From the NCBI GenBank assembly GCA_944391285.1, contig CALXSY010000008.1:1-64000 (forward strand): DNA of 64,000 bases, given 5' to 3'. Positions 1 through 9,305 of the stretch are shown piece by piece (within the stretch, counting starts at the first letter, position 1; each line of letters begins with the position of its first letter). The DNA is from an uncultured Clostridia bacterium (GTDB lineage Bacteria > Bacillota > Peptococcia > Peptococcales > Peptococcaceae). A program made the translations under genes and the position numbers. The notes beneath the pieces were generated by a model, which saw only the letters and a program-made list of their open reading frames with translations, made no database searches and had not been told where the DNA came from.

Positions 1-9
1 AGAAAGTGC

Positions 10-786
10 TTAGGGTATAAAACGCCTTATGAAATTTATTTCTCTAAAGTGTTGCATTTGACTTGACAATTCAAGCTTAAAAAAAATTGGCGTATGGGGC
101 ATAAACTTACTTTTCATTTCAAATAAATGCTCAAAAACAATTGTTTTTTCAGCATTGCTGTAATCCTGCAATTGACCGTTTTGCTCAAATAAGTAACCGT
201 AAATATATTTTTTGTTATTCCAGATTACATTCTGGTTGCGGGAAATCTGCTCTTGCCGACTTTTAACCCATTGCTTAATTTTTTCCCACGTTTCGTCGGT
301 TAAAATTTTTCTATTATAAGCTTCCTTGCTCGCTTCAGCATATAAACAGATTTGGTCTTCCTCATAGCATAATTCCAATTCATCCTGCCATTGCTCAAGT
401 AAATCTTTTGCCCCATCTGTAGGCGGAACTGCTCCTAAAGCAGCTAACATTTGAAATAATTCTTTTGGAAACATCTTTTGCAGTTTAATAATAAATGTAT
501 CCCTTACTTCCATTGCTTTTTCCTCTTCTTTGCCGGAAGGGACTTTGAGCAACTGTACATGTCTTTTTACACCGGTTGGATAAATATGCCGCTCCATGCT
601 ATTTGCCCAAAAATCATACATGGCTGACGCACTTCGATTTAAGCGATACTTAATTACATCATTTTCCACATATGCTGTTGCATAATACATAAACTGCTCA
701 TCAAAGTATTTTAATTCCATCATCTGGGCAACCAGTTCAGATACAGTTGTATCTCTGGATTTATATATATCTTTGTTTGTTAACAT
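10..786 (-). CDS. Unknown 258-aa protein, last gene of the PDE/ABC operon
   Basis: I do not recognise this family. The protein is soluble, with no signal peptide or membrane segment, rich in aromatic and charged residues and probably mostly helical. I place the start at 786 because AAAGGAG sits 8 nt upstream of that ATG; the in-frame ATG 24 nt further upstream has no ribosome site. The gene follows the second ABC ATPase by 56 nt, so it is probably the last visible gene of the leftward operon that begins with the MFS transporter near 8958. The stop codon is inside the window, so the gene is complete. Its place beside two phosphodiesterase/ABC/zinc-ribbon modules suggests a linked but unknown role. 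Confidence 0.75.
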   Translation of the reverse strand: MLTNKDIYKSRDTTVSELVAQMMELKYFDEQFMYYATAYVENDVIKYRLNRSASAMYDFWANSMERHIYPTGVKRHVQLLKVPSGKEEEKAMEVRDTFIIKLQKMFPKELFQMLAALGAVPPTDGAKDLLEQWQDELELCYEEDQICLYAEASKEAYNRKILTDETWEKIKQWVKSRQEQISRNQNVIWNNKKYIYGYLFEQNGQLQDYSNAEKTIVFEHLFEMKSKFMPHTPIFFKLELSSQMQHFREINFIRRFIP

Positions 787-842
787 AGATAAACTCCTTT
801 GCAATATCATACTTCACTGCATTTTCAAAAGAATTTGCTTAA

Positions 843-1577
843 TCAGAGTGAAATGCCTAAAAAGCTATTTAAATTTTCTTGTCGAAGTAATTCTTGGGTT
901 GCACCATAGCGATAAATATTTCCCTGCTTTAAAAACAAACATTTATCAAATTCAGTTACGATTTCTTCAAGATAATGAGTGACATAAATCACGGTTACAT
1001 TTTTCAAAGCCAGTTTTTCAACAATATCTAACATTTGCTTGCGTCCCACGACATCTAACCCTGTGCATGGCTCATCCAAAATCAAAAGCTGGGGATCACT
1101 CAATAATGCTCTGGCAATCAACACACGTTGCCTTTCGCCTTTTGAAAGTTCACAAAAAGGCTGCGCCGCTTTGTCTGCTATCTGCAATTCTTTTAATAAA
1201 TATTTCGCTTTTATAACGCTGTAATCAGTAATGCTGTTGTTTATGCCTAACAGACCACAGCTGCCACTTAAAACAATGTTTAATGTATTTTCTTTTCTGT
1301 AATATTTATCAAAAAAACTGCTGCTGATAAAACCAATTTTTTTTCGTAAATTAATAGTGTTTTGACCGTATTCTTCACCAAAAATTTCGACTTTTCCGCT
1401 GCTGTAACCACTAAAACCGGCAATGATGCTCAATAGTGTTGTTTTACCGCTGCCGTTTAGACCAAAAATAACCCAATTCTCTCCCCGCTTTACTTCCCAA
1501 TTTATATCATGAAGTAAATATCTGTTGCCAACTTTAAAGTTTAGATTTTGAATTTTAACAATACTTTCCGTTTGCAT
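843..1577 (-). CDS. ABC ATPase without permease (module 2)
   Basis: This 244-aa stand-alone ABC-type ATP-binding protein has Walker A GLNGSGKTT at residues 39-47, signature LSKGERQRV, Walker B LLILDEPCTGLD and a switch histidine in YVTHYLEE. The RGENWVIFGLNG block resembles the soluble YlmA/ModF-like ATPases, which work without an obvious membrane partner. No permease gene is present in the cluster. It is a clear paralogue of the ATPase at 4570-5382. It starts 10 nt after the zinc-ribbon gene and is surely co-transcribed with it. Its substrate is unknown; transport, stress-related ATPase or macromolecule remodelling are all possible. Confidence 0.85.
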   Translation of the reverse strand: MQTESIVKIQNLNFKVGNRYLLHDINWEVKRGENWVIFGLNGSGKTTLLSIIAGFSGYSSGKVEIFGEEYGQNTINLRKKIGFISSSFFDKYYRKENTLNIVLSGSCGLLGINNSITDYSVIKAKYLLKELQIADKAAQPFCELSKGERQRVLIARALLSDPQLLILDEPCTGLDVVGRKQMLDIVEKLALKNVTVIYVTHYLEEIVTEFDKCLFLKQGNIYRYGATQELLRQENLNSFLGISL

Positions 1578-1587
1578 AAACTCACCA

Positions 1588-2019
1588 TCACTCTTTTGTT
1601 ATTTCTTCGCCTATTACAATTATGCTGCCGTCGGCACAATCCAACAATTCTTTATTATCATGCAGTGGAATATTATATCCGTTTTCATCATGAATACCGA
1701 TTTGCCGTTCATGCCATGAAATAATTTCACACACTTTACCGATATTTAGCCTTCTGGTTGAAGCATTATCCTGACGATCCGGGTAAACATTAAATCCTAA
1801 ATTATCAACAAAATATACCGCATTGCGATATATTTCCGGTTCAACCCCATACTCAATCATATCGCAGTTTTCGCAAAAAATTTCCAAATTAGCGGTTTCA
1901 ATATCCCCAAAGTCTAAAAGACGAACCTTTAATTTGCCACCACAATATTTACATACACATCTTTTACTACGCGATCTTAACTCTTGTACACGTTCTTCGG
2001 AAACATTTTTGGGCAGCAT
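1588..2019 (-). CDS. Small zinc-ribbon protein (module 2)
   Basis: This 143-aa protein has two CxxC knuckles (C23/C26 in CVCKYCGG and C49/C52 in CENC), which is a zinc-ribbon arrangement. It is followed by the motif EPEIYR, shared with its paralogue at 4199-4570. The C-terminal half (a region ending near VCEIISWHERQ) also aligns with the paralogue. An AAGGAG ribosome site lies 9 nt upstream of the ATG. It sits between the second phosphodiesterase and the second ABC ATPase. I recognise no named family; a metal-binding adaptor for the neighbouring ATPase or enzyme is a guess from context only. Confidence 0.75.
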   Translation of the reverse strand: MLPKNVSEERVQELRSRSKRCVCKYCGGKLKVRLLDFGDIETANLEIFCENCDMIEYGVEPEIYRNAVYFVDNLGFNVYPDRQDNASTRRLNIGKVCEIISWHERQIGIHDENGYNIPLHDNKELLDCADGSIIVIGEEITKE

Positions 2020-2061
2020 TACATTCAGCTCCTTATGGAATAAATATATTTAAATATGTAC

Positions 2062-2092
2062 ATCAAAGGTAATAAAATATATTACCTTTGAT
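2062..2092 (-). other. Intercistronic hairpin
   Basis: A perfect 13-bp inverted repeat (arm ATCAAAGGTAATA, 5-nt loop) lies between the second phosphodiesterase and the downstream zinc-ribbon gene. No T-run follows it on the minus strand, so it looks like an mRNA-stabilising or processing stem-loop rather than an intrinsic terminator. Confidence 0.6.
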
Positions 2093-2115
2093 TAATGTTA
2101 CAAACTTAATTTAGT

Positions 2116-4125
2116 TTATTTTAAAATCTGATAAATCGGTGCACCTTCACATTGAGCAGGCATTCTGGTACCCAATAAGGTAGCAATAGTCGGAGTTACA
2201 TCCACATGATGAACTACACGAGGAGTTTTGAAGTTTTCTTTAATGCCAGGACCAGCAGCTGCGAAAATCGACATACAAGAAGTGCCGATTGCACCTTCAA
2301 CTGTAGACAGTGAATCCGCATGATCCATTGTATAGCCTTCGGCAGCCAGATAAACAATGTCACCACAGCTTGGTCCACCCATGCCTAAAAGTACAGCATC
2401 TTTGTTTCTCATTGCTAACTGAGCCATACGCATACCAGTCATTGGAGATTTAGCTGACAAAATCTGCGTCATGATTTCTTCTTCTACTTGCCATTTATCT
2501 GCAGGATCGACAATACCTTCAACACCATCGTGATTGTCGCGACCTTTCAGATTGATCCATACTTCTCCCATGCGCCATATAACGGCTTTGGTCTTGCTCC
2601 AGTCAATATCTACAACGCCATCTTCATTGGTTTTTAATACAGTAAAGCCCCAGTCAACCATTTCTTTAGCGTTGAAGTTGTCATCACCGGTCAACAATGT
2701 TGACATATGGTATTCCGGACAAGTCTGACCATGGTCAGATACGATCATAATCGTCCAGCCATCATCAATCATATCCAGATAATGACCAATGTAACGGTCA
2801 GTTTGTTTGTAAACTTCTCTAAATAGTCCTTGAATAGTTTCAGCAGATAAAGAAGAGTTACCTCTTTTTAAGAATTGAACAATCATATGACCCTGCAAAT
2901 CAACATTGTGGAAATGAGAAAAGACCATTCTAAAGCCATGTTCTTTTATTAAATACTTAATAGAATCTGCTGTCCATTCTCCGGCAACTTCCCAAGTAGC
3001 ACGCATGCATTCAGAAACCAACTGAATATCTTGACCGCCACCTACAGAACAAGGCTGCGGATAGCCAACGTTTTGAACAACTTCTGCCAGCAAAGATTTA
3101 GGATACCATAAAGTATCATTATGGAAATCCATAGCTGCAGAAATCCACATTCTAATATGAGAGCCATCTTCTGCCATCTCTAAAATACGCATATTCCGAT
3201 TAACTTTGATTTTCTCATCAGTTTTTTCAACAATAGCATCATCAATGACATCTTTAACATAAACCCCGCTCTTTAAGGTAGCAATTGGTTCCAATTCTTT
3301 TTTACTTAGGAAGATCTGCAAGGTATCATAAACACCTTGTTCATTTTTCAAAATCAAGCAAGGACGGTTAATTAACCCTTTAGAATGAATTATTGTGCAT
3401 TCTTTAGCATCAGCCGGAGCTTTAGCCCAACCACTTGCTGGTTTAATCGGAGAGTAAATAACATCCATAGGAACTTTACTCAATATCTCAGCATCGCCTA
3501 CGCCCAGCATAGGAGTAGCTTTCCGAGTTTGACCGCCGCAAAGTGTTGCCAAAACATCGTCTAACTCATTTTCCTCAAATTCCATACCGGTGATAAAGCA
3601 TGGAACATTACTGTCAGCAGCAGCTTTCGCTCTGAATTTTACATCAGGAGTTTTTTCATCGGCAATTAAAATTTTCTCGCCTTCTACAACTGCATTACCA
3701 CAGTTAACGCCTTCAGGCTGAGTACCGTCAATAACATAAAGATTTTCGCTGTCAGAGCTTGGCGGCCAAGCAGATCCAGCCCAATGCCAAACCAAAGTTT
3801 TTATGCCAGCTTCAGCGGTTACGTTCCACATTTGCTCTGCTAAGCAATTGCGTGAATCGAAATTGTAGCCTGGCTCACCAATTTCACCGGCTTTGCGGCT
3901 AAAACTGTGTACGCTGTGTACAAATGGGCTGGCACCGGTAGCTAATGTAGTCCACATTGGTGGAGTAACAGTCGGCTGACCGCCTATCATCGCTAAATTT
4001 TCACGGGCTGCACCGCGTCTTAAAAACTCAGCCAAGTTAGGCATGATTCCTTCATCTAAATATTGTTGAGTGATTTTAGGATCCATACTGTCAATACCCA
4101 TTACAAATACTTTTCTGTCATTCAT
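2116..4125 (-). CDS. Alkaline-phosphatase-superfamily phosphodiesterase/pyrophosphatase (module 2)
   Basis: This 669-aa protein belongs to the type I phosphodiesterase/nucleotide pyrophosphatase group of the alkaline phosphatase superfamily. Visible motifs are the first metal aspartate D12 in GIDSMD, the probable nucleophile T54 in PTVTPPMWTTLATG, the metal pair in VSDHGQ, and a late DH pair in GYTMDHADSL. It has no signal peptide, so it acts in the cytoplasm. It is paralogous over its full length to the protein at 5404-7425. An AAAGGAGAAG ribosome site precedes the ATG. Substrates in this superfamily include phosphodiesters, phosphonates and sulfate esters, and sequence alone does not decide among them. 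Confidence 0.85.
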   Translation of the reverse strand: MNDRKVFVMGIDSMDPKITQQYLDEGIMPNLAEFLRRGAARENLAMIGGQPTVTPPMWTTLATGASPFVHSVHSFSRKAGEIGEPGYNFDSRNCLAEQMWNVTAEAGIKTLVWHWAGSAWPPSSDSENLYVIDGTQPEGVNCGNAVVEGEKILIADEKTPDVKFRAKAAADSNVPCFITGMEFEENELDDVLATLCGGQTRKATPMLGVGDAEILSKVPMDVIYSPIKPASGWAKAPADAKECTIIHSKGLINRPCLILKNEQGVYDTLQIFLSKKELEPIATLKSGVYVKDVIDDAIVEKTDEKIKVNRNMRILEMAEDGSHIRMWISAAMDFHNDTLWYPKSLLAEVVQNVGYPQPCSVGGGQDIQLVSECMRATWEVAGEWTADSIKYLIKEHGFRMVFSHFHNVDLQGHMIVQFLKRGNSSLSAETIQGLFREVYKQTDRYIGHYLDMIDDGWTIMIVSDHGQTCPEYHMSTLLTGDDNFNAKEMVDWGFTVLKTNEDGVVDIDWSKTKAVIWRMGEVWINLKGRDNHDGVEGIVDPADKWQVEEEIMTQILSAKSPMTGMRMAQLAMRNKDAVLLGMGGPSCGDIVYLAAEGYTMDHADSLSTVEGAIGTSCMSIFAAAGPGIKENFKTPRVVHHVDVTPTIATLLGTRMPAQCEGAPIYQILK

Positions 4126-4198
4126 AGTTATCTTCTCCTTTTTAAATAAATTTTTGCAAATTTTATAGCACTTTTATAAAATTTAACTTTTATTAATC

Positions 4199-4570
4199 TT
4201 ACTCATTTTCGTCTTGTACATAATCAAAATTGCACAGACGATCTTTTTTTAATCCTGAGGCGTCTAAAATTTCTAATTTGCGGAAATTCCAACTTAAGGT
4301 TTCACAAACTTTAGCAATATTCAACATCAAATTTCTCTCATCTTGCTCCATTTCAACAAAATAATCAAATTCAACCTTGTAAACGAAATCTTTTGCCAAA
4401 CGATAAATTTCCGGCTCAGTTCCAAATTCAATTTTTTGACATCTATTGCAGTAAAGTTCTAAACCGGAACCTCCATATTTGTTGTAAATAATAATTCTTG
4501 GCTCTAATTTACCACCGCAGCTTTTACATACACAACGTTCAGCTCGTTGCAGTATTTTATCCGGGTTCAT
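4199..4570 (-). CDS. Small zinc-ribbon protein (module 1)
   Basis: This 123-aa protein has CxxC pairs at C15/C18 (CVCKSCGG) and C41/C44 (CNRC), followed by the EPEIYR motif seen in the 1588-2019 product. Its ATG overlaps the stop of the upstream ABC ATPase as TAATG, so translation is likely coupled. Gene order in this module is phosphodiesterase, ATPase, zinc-ribbon. In the second module the ATPase and zinc-ribbon genes are swapped. Function is unknown; partnership with the ATPase is inferred from the coupling and from the duplicated association. Confidence 0.75.
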   Translation of the reverse strand: MNPDKILQRAERCVCKSCGGKLEPRIIIYNKYGGSGLELYCNRCQKIEFGTEPEIYRLAKDFVYKVEFDYFVEMEQDERNLMLNIAKVCETLSWNFRKLEILDASGLKKDRLCNFDYVQDENE

Positions 4571-5382
4571 TAATTGCTTACCTGCCTTTCATTGCTATTT
4601 TCCTTATTTAGATCCAATTGAATAAAAAAGCGATCGGCATACCAAATACCATGGACATCATGTTCTAAAAAAGAACTGAGCGTTCTGTCATTAAGTATAT
4701 CCCGCAAATCACCTGCGGTATGGATAGTACCGTTTTTCATAAGCGCAACCTTATTGAAAATAGGCAAGATCTCTTCAGTTTGGTGGGTAACATAGACGAT
4801 GGATTGAACATAATTCTGTGCCAAATCTTTTAATAAATATAAGAATTTTTCACGTGCTACAATATCCAATCCATCACAAGGTTCATCTAAAAGCAAAACT
4901 TCCGGTTCTCCCATCAATGCCCGTGCTATTAACACTAACTGCTGCTGACCTTTGGAAAGCATTTGATATGGATAACGAGCTTTTCTTTCTAAGCCAAATA
5001 AACGAAGTAATTTTTTTGCTTGACGCACTTCAAAATCGCTTACTTCATTATGCAGCCCTAATGCAGCTTGTTTGCCGACCAAAACCATTTTTAAAACGAT
5101 TTCCTGGTGATAATATTGATTAAAAAATGAGGTGCTGACAAAACCAATTTTTTTCATTAATTCCCGGCGATTTTCAACACTTATCTCTTGATTGAATAAT
5201 TTAATATTGCCTTGAGAAGCATTTTTGTATCCCGAAATAATGCTTAATAAAGTAGTTTTGCCGCAGGCATTTAAACCAAATAACACCCAATTTTCTCCTC
5301 TACTGACCGTCCAGTTGAGATCTTTTAAAATGTATTTATTGCCTGCTTTGGCTGCAACATCTTGCAATTCAATTAATTTCAT
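4570..5382 (-). CDS. ABC ATPase without permease (module 1)
   Basis: This 270-aa permease-less ABC ATPase has signature LSKGQQQLV, Walker B VLLLDEPCDGLD and switch histidine YVTHQTEE. Walker A reads GLNACGKTT (residues 36-44), with Ala-Cys where Gly-Ser is usual, and this may alter the nucleotide loop. A roughly 30-residue C-terminal extension is absent from the paralogue at 843-1577. It starts 21 nt after the upstream phosphodiesterase stop and overlaps the following zinc-ribbon gene. As with its paralogue, no membrane partner is encoded nearby and the substrate is not predictable. Confidence 0.85.
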   Translation of the reverse strand: MKLIELQDVAAKAGNKYILKDLNWTVSRGENWVLFGLNACGKTTLLSIISGYKNASQGNIKLFNQEISVENRRELMKKIGFVSTSFFNQYYHQEIVLKMVLVGKQAALGLHNEVSDFEVRQAKKLLRLFGLERKARYPYQMLSKGQQQLVLIARALMGEPEVLLLDEPCDGLDIVAREKFLYLLKDLAQNYVQSIVYVTHQTEEILPIFNKVALMKNGTIHTAGDLRDILNDRTLSSFLEHDVHGIWYADRFFIQLDLNKENSNERQVSN

Positions 5383-5403
5383 TATTTTTACCTTTACTTT
5401 TAC

Positions 5404-7425
5404 TCAGCCAATTATACCGCCTTCAACATCATGAGGCATTCTATTGCCTACCAAATGGCATAAAGTAGGAACAATATCTACATTACGAATCGGACGGTTG
5501 ATAAATTCACCTTTCTTTAAGCCCATGCCTGCCAAAACACACAAGCAATTTAAAGAATAGCCATCATTAGTGACGCATTGTAAACTATTGCCATGATCAA
5601 AACCAAAATCTTTTGTCAACTGGAAGAAGATATCACCACAATGATCTCCACCCATACCGATAGTCTCCATCTCTTCTCTTGTCATACAGAATGCAACCAC
5701 ACGTTTGCCGGTATTGGGATCACGATAAGCGTACAAATCGCTGATAATTTGCTGAACTAATGCATCATAATCTTTAGGATCCACGATTCCTTCCGGATCA
5801 CGCCCTTTTAATTTGATGTACACATGAGATGTTCTGTGCTGAATTGCTCTGGTATGCGCCCAATCTATTTTGTAATAGCCCTCAATACCTGGAACAGCAA
5901 TTAGAGAAGTATAGCCTAACTGCTCAAAAACACCAGCATTAATTCCAGATAATTCACCTATACCTGGATTTTCACAGTCTACGGAACGAGGAATAGCAGC
6001 ATGGTCAGAGCAAACAGCTACACAAGTGTTTTCATCTAAATATTTCAAGACAGTAGCTAAATATTTATCGTTAATCTCGTAGATTTTATCAATAATTTCT
6101 CTGCGGCTTTGCCATTGAGGATGACGCCCTTCGCTTGCTTGCTCAATATAGTGATGATTAATCAAATCAATGCTATGCAAATGAATATAAAATAGCTGCC
6201 AATCAGGATTAGAATCCAGCAAATATTCGGTAGCTCTCATGTGCCAATCGTTTATCATATCAAATGACTCTAATTCCATAGCGTCACCTATAGGAGTTTG
6301 ACGATCGATAGTTGCAAAATAGCACATTGGTCCCACATTATCCATTAATTCCTTAATGACCTCTTTTGGATAACCATAACTGTCATCTTGAGTATTAAGC
6401 ACATGAGAAATATAAAATCTACCATAGCTTCCATCCGGTTTCATTTCCATGTTGCGGATATAGTAAGCAACTTTTACATCCTCATCATCAATTGTAAATT
6501 CATCAAATATTGGTTTGGACCATTCACCCATTTTGGCGCTTCCCAAAGGAGTGGGATTCTTTTTGTTTTTATACAAAGTGACAGTATCATAATTTTCGCC
6601 GGTAAACAAAGCATAACGTCTTTGCAAAGCATTATTCATAGTGATTACTGCCTCTTTAGCATCTTTGGGAATTTCAAATGCCCAGTTTTCTGCATCTTTC
6701 AGGGGAGTATAAAGGGTGTCAGTACTGTCAGAATTAGATGCTTCTTCTGCGCTTAAGCCTTTAATAACAAATGCTTCTGACTCTAACGGCATATTAACTG
6801 TAAAATGGCTGCCTGTCATGGAGGCTATCAAATCTTCCTTGCTCATTGTCATATTGTCTTCGGCTTTACCGAATTTTTCTACTTGATCGTTATAAACTAC
6901 ACAGTCACTGGAGCTTTGGTTGACTTCATGAGGAATATCGCGGATAGTAGGATAATCATCTTTCATAACTACAACTTTTTGAAATTGTACTGATGAGCGT
7001 AAGAACGGAACGACTCCGGTTCCATCAACAAATATGTTTTTAGAGCCATCTATTCTGTTTGGCCAAGCTTCACAGTAATTGAGCATGATGCACTTTTTGC
7101 CTTCATCTTCAAAAGCTTCCCAAATAAGCTCAGATTGAACTCTTCTGGAATCCCAGTTTATTTCGGTAATACCTAAGGATTTTCCTAAGGTATGATTTAA
7201 GAAACAAGTAACACCATGGGTTCTGGGATAATTACCGGTAGCTAATGTTGCCCAGTTAGGTGGTGTAATTGTCGGTAACACACCAAGCATATCCATAGAT
7301 TCACGGGCAACTCCCTGATCTAAGATTTTTTTAAGATTAGGCATTTTGCCTTCAGCAATCAACCTGCGGCACACCAATGGATCTGCTCCATCAAGTCCAA
7401 TCATCATTGCCCTTTTTTTGCTCAT
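5404..7425 (-). CDS. Alkaline-phosphatase-superfamily phosphodiesterase/pyrophosphatase (module 1)
   Basis: This 673-aa cytoplasmic enzyme is of the type I phosphodiesterase/nucleotide pyrophosphatase class. It has D12 in GLDGADP, probable nucleophile T54 in PTITPPNWATLATG, metal ligands in CSDHAA, and conserved late motifs GGDHCGDIFF and FGFDHGNSL. It is paralogous to the 2116-4125 product, which has the same N-terminal motif spacing. GGGAGG precedes the ATG. It lies 129 nt downstream of the MFS transporter gene, so a plausible model is import of a small ester by the transporter followed by hydrolysis. That model is inference from context. Confidence 0.85.
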   Translation of the reverse strand: MSKKRAMMIGLDGADPLVCRRLIAEGKMPNLKKILDQGVARESMDMLGVLPTITPPNWATLATGNYPRTHGVTCFLNHTLGKSLGITEINWDSRRVQSELIWEAFEDEGKKCIMLNYCEAWPNRIDGSKNIFVDGTGVVPFLRSSVQFQKVVVMKDDYPTIRDIPHEVNQSSSDCVVYNDQVEKFGKAEDNMTMSKEDLIASMTGSHFTVNMPLESEAFVIKGLSAEEASNSDSTDTLYTPLKDAENWAFEIPKDAKEAVITMNNALQRRYALFTGENYDTVTLYKNKKNPTPLGSAKMGEWSKPIFDEFTIDDEDVKVAYYIRNMEMKPDGSYGRFYISHVLNTQDDSYGYPKEVIKELMDNVGPMCYFATIDRQTPIGDAMELESFDMINDWHMRATEYLLDSNPDWQLFYIHLHSIDLINHHYIEQASEGRHPQWQSRREIIDKIYEINDKYLATVLKYLDENTCVAVCSDHAAIPRSVDCENPGIGELSGINAGVFEQLGYTSLIAVPGIEGYYKIDWAHTRAIQHRTSHVYIKLKGRDPEGIVDPKDYDALVQQIISDLYAYRDPNTGKRVVAFCMTREEMETIGMGGDHCGDIFFQLTKDFGFDHGNSLQCVTNDGYSLNCLCVLAGMGLKKGEFINRPIRNVDIVPTLCHLVGNRMPHDVEGGIIG

Positions 7426-7554
7426 GATAATAACCTCCCTAAATGTTTATATATATTAATTTTTTCCCAACATTGATTGTTGCACAAATCTGCTTATTGT
7501 TGTTGAGTATAAATGTTTGCTGTCATTTATTTTTTTAAGATTAAAAGTTAATCT

Positions 7555-8958
7555 TTACATAGTTGCTTCGTTGGTTTCCACAACTTCCGGATCACAGGTG
7601 TGGCAATTCATAGCATCAATATTCTGCAAAGCAGTTCTTCTGCCAAAGCAACCAATAACCACAGCTGCTATAACCCAGAACAAGGCATTGATAATATTAA
7701 CACCTAACCAACCAAAAGTGCTGAAGGCGGCAACAGGTATAGCTGCCGCAACAAAGGCTATTAAAAGCTTCTGAGTACCATAAATATATCCTGTCGCAGA
7801 ACCACGAACAGATGTTGGGAAAGATTCGGGGATATAAGTCATTAACAGAGCCATGGCACCTGCAGAAAACAGTGTTTTGATAAATTGCATTGCACAATAT
7901 ACCCACACATTATTTGCTAAACCTATACCAACAAACATAACTGCAGCTCCCATACTATATATGAAAATCGGTATAGTACGCCCACCTTTATCACTGAATA
8001 ATGCCGATATAAGTTCGCCCAGTGGCTGACCAAAAGCTGCCAGAGCTCCAGCTGATAAAACAGTTGCTAAGGGGAATCCGATCTGTACTAAAAACGCATT
8101 ATTATATGCACTCATCATATTATTGCCGCAACCTAAAGCGTAAGCAAAAATGAAACATACAATAGTTTGTTTAGCTTGACGTTTATCAAACATTATTTTC
8201 ATTTGAGAGGAGAAGCTAATTTTTTTGTAAGCAGCAACGCTCATTTGATAGTTTTTATATGCATCAGACATATCACATTCAAATCCGAGACATTTCTCCA
8301 TCACTTTTTCGGCTTCAGCTACGCGACCTTTACTGATGTACCAACGTGGAGATTCAACTAAAAATACAACTGCAAAAGGAACCAAAATTAACATTAAAGC
8401 GCCGATACCTAAAACAATTCTCCAGCTTTCAGCGGTTTCAACAGCTATTGTCGAGGCAAGTATAGCAACAAAAGGTATGCTGAAAGTACCAATACCGAGA
8501 ATCATTGATTGATATTTACCGCGTTTCTCTAAAGGTAACATCTCAGAAATATACGCAATAGCAACAGTACAAGCAGCCATAGTACCAAAACCGGTGCAGA
8601 ATCTGCTTGCTTCCATCAAAAATAAATGGTGTGGTTGCCAGAGAGCATTAGCTAAACTGGCAAGAGAAAAGATAGTTATATTAATAAGTACAGCTTTTTT
8701 TCTTCCCCATTTATCAGCCATTAAACCCCCGGCAATACTGCCTAAAAAAGAGCCAAAGAAAAACAAAAAATTTAACATAGCCAACTTCTCATTTGTTATA
8801 CCATAGTTTTCTTGTAAAATAGGGGTAACAATTTGAAATAAGGACATATCCATCAAATCAAATGCATAAGTTAAAGCAGCAATAACGACAAAAAACTTCT
8901 GTGTTTTCCCCAGCTTATAACCATCAAAGTAAAGCGTCGTTTTAACCTTTTCTGCCAT
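7555..8958 (-). CDS. MFS transporter, first gene of the operon
   Basis: This 467-aa, 12-helix major facilitator carries the loop 2-3 motif GGLMADKWGRKKA and the central VESPRWYISKGR motif of the sugar-porter and aromatic-acid symporter branches. It is therefore probably a proton symporter for a small organic anion or metabolite. I chose the ATG at 8958 because AGGAGG lies 9 nt upstream; the in-frame TTG upstream overlaps that ribosome site. It heads a leftward operon with two phosphodiesterase modules and is divergent from the LysR gene at 9328, the usual arrangement for an inducible uptake/catabolic unit. The substrate is unknown. Confidence 0.85.
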   Translation of the reverse strand: MAEKVKTTLYFDGYKLGKTQKFFVVIAALTYAFDLMDMSLFQIVTPILQENYGITNEKLAMLNFLFFFGSFLGSIAGGLMADKWGRKKAVLINITIFSLASLANALWQPHHLFLMEASRFCTGFGTMAACTVAIAYISEMLPLEKRGKYQSMILGIGTFSIPFVAILASTIAVETAESWRIVLGIGALMLILVPFAVVFLVESPRWYISKGRVAEAEKVMEKCLGFECDMSDAYKNYQMSVAAYKKISFSSQMKIMFDKRQAKQTIVCFIFAYALGCGNNMMSAYNNAFLVQIGFPLATVLSAGALAAFGQPLGELISALFSDKGGRTIPIFIYSMGAAVMFVGIGLANNVWVYCAMQFIKTLFSAGAMALLMTYIPESFPTSVRGSATGYIYGTQKLLIAFVAAAIPVAAFSTFGWLGVNIINALFWVIAAVVIGCFGRRTALQNIDAMNCHTCDPEVVETNEATM

Positions 8959-9300
8959 ATTAACCAACCTCCTAATTTTTTTGAAAATTCTAAATAATTT
9001 ATAAATTATTGCATATTTATACGATTATTCATGCAATATAATTATTTTTGCATTATTTAATATTTTCCTCCTTTCCCTTACTTTGTACTCGTAACTTGTG
9101 CAAAAATAATTTTTAATCTATATTTTATCTAAATTTTTTTTATCCTTATTAATATTATACATAATATAATTTGTATTTTAAATCATACAATTATTGTTTA
9201 AATATTAGTTATACAATTTTTTATTTAATTGTCCTTTGTTTAAGGATTGACAAGAACATTTTTTTTATGTTAGAATTAATTATAAAAAATTTTTTTATTA
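8959..9300. promoter_or_regulatory. Divergent control region between the MFS operon and lysR
   Basis: This 342-bp AT-rich region holds no gene. A likely sigma-A promoter for lysR is TTGACA at 9247-9252 and TAGAAT at 9271-9276 (18-nt spacer). Candidate LysR dyads are ATGCAA-N11-TTGCAT (9031-9053), a related ATTGCAT at 9008, and ACAATT-N8-AATTGT (9213-9232), the last just upstream of the lysR -35. An isolated Shine-Dalgarno-like GGAGG occurs on the minus strand near 9067-9071 with no sizeable frame after it. I could not assign one clear promoter for the MFS operon. Confidence 0.5.
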
Positions 9301-9305
9301 ATGGG

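Noticed and set aside
2062-2092. Intrinsic terminator between the second phosphodiesterase and its zinc-ribbon gene
   Set aside because: The stem is perfect but no T-run follows on the minus strand; it is listed as an intercistronic hairpin instead.
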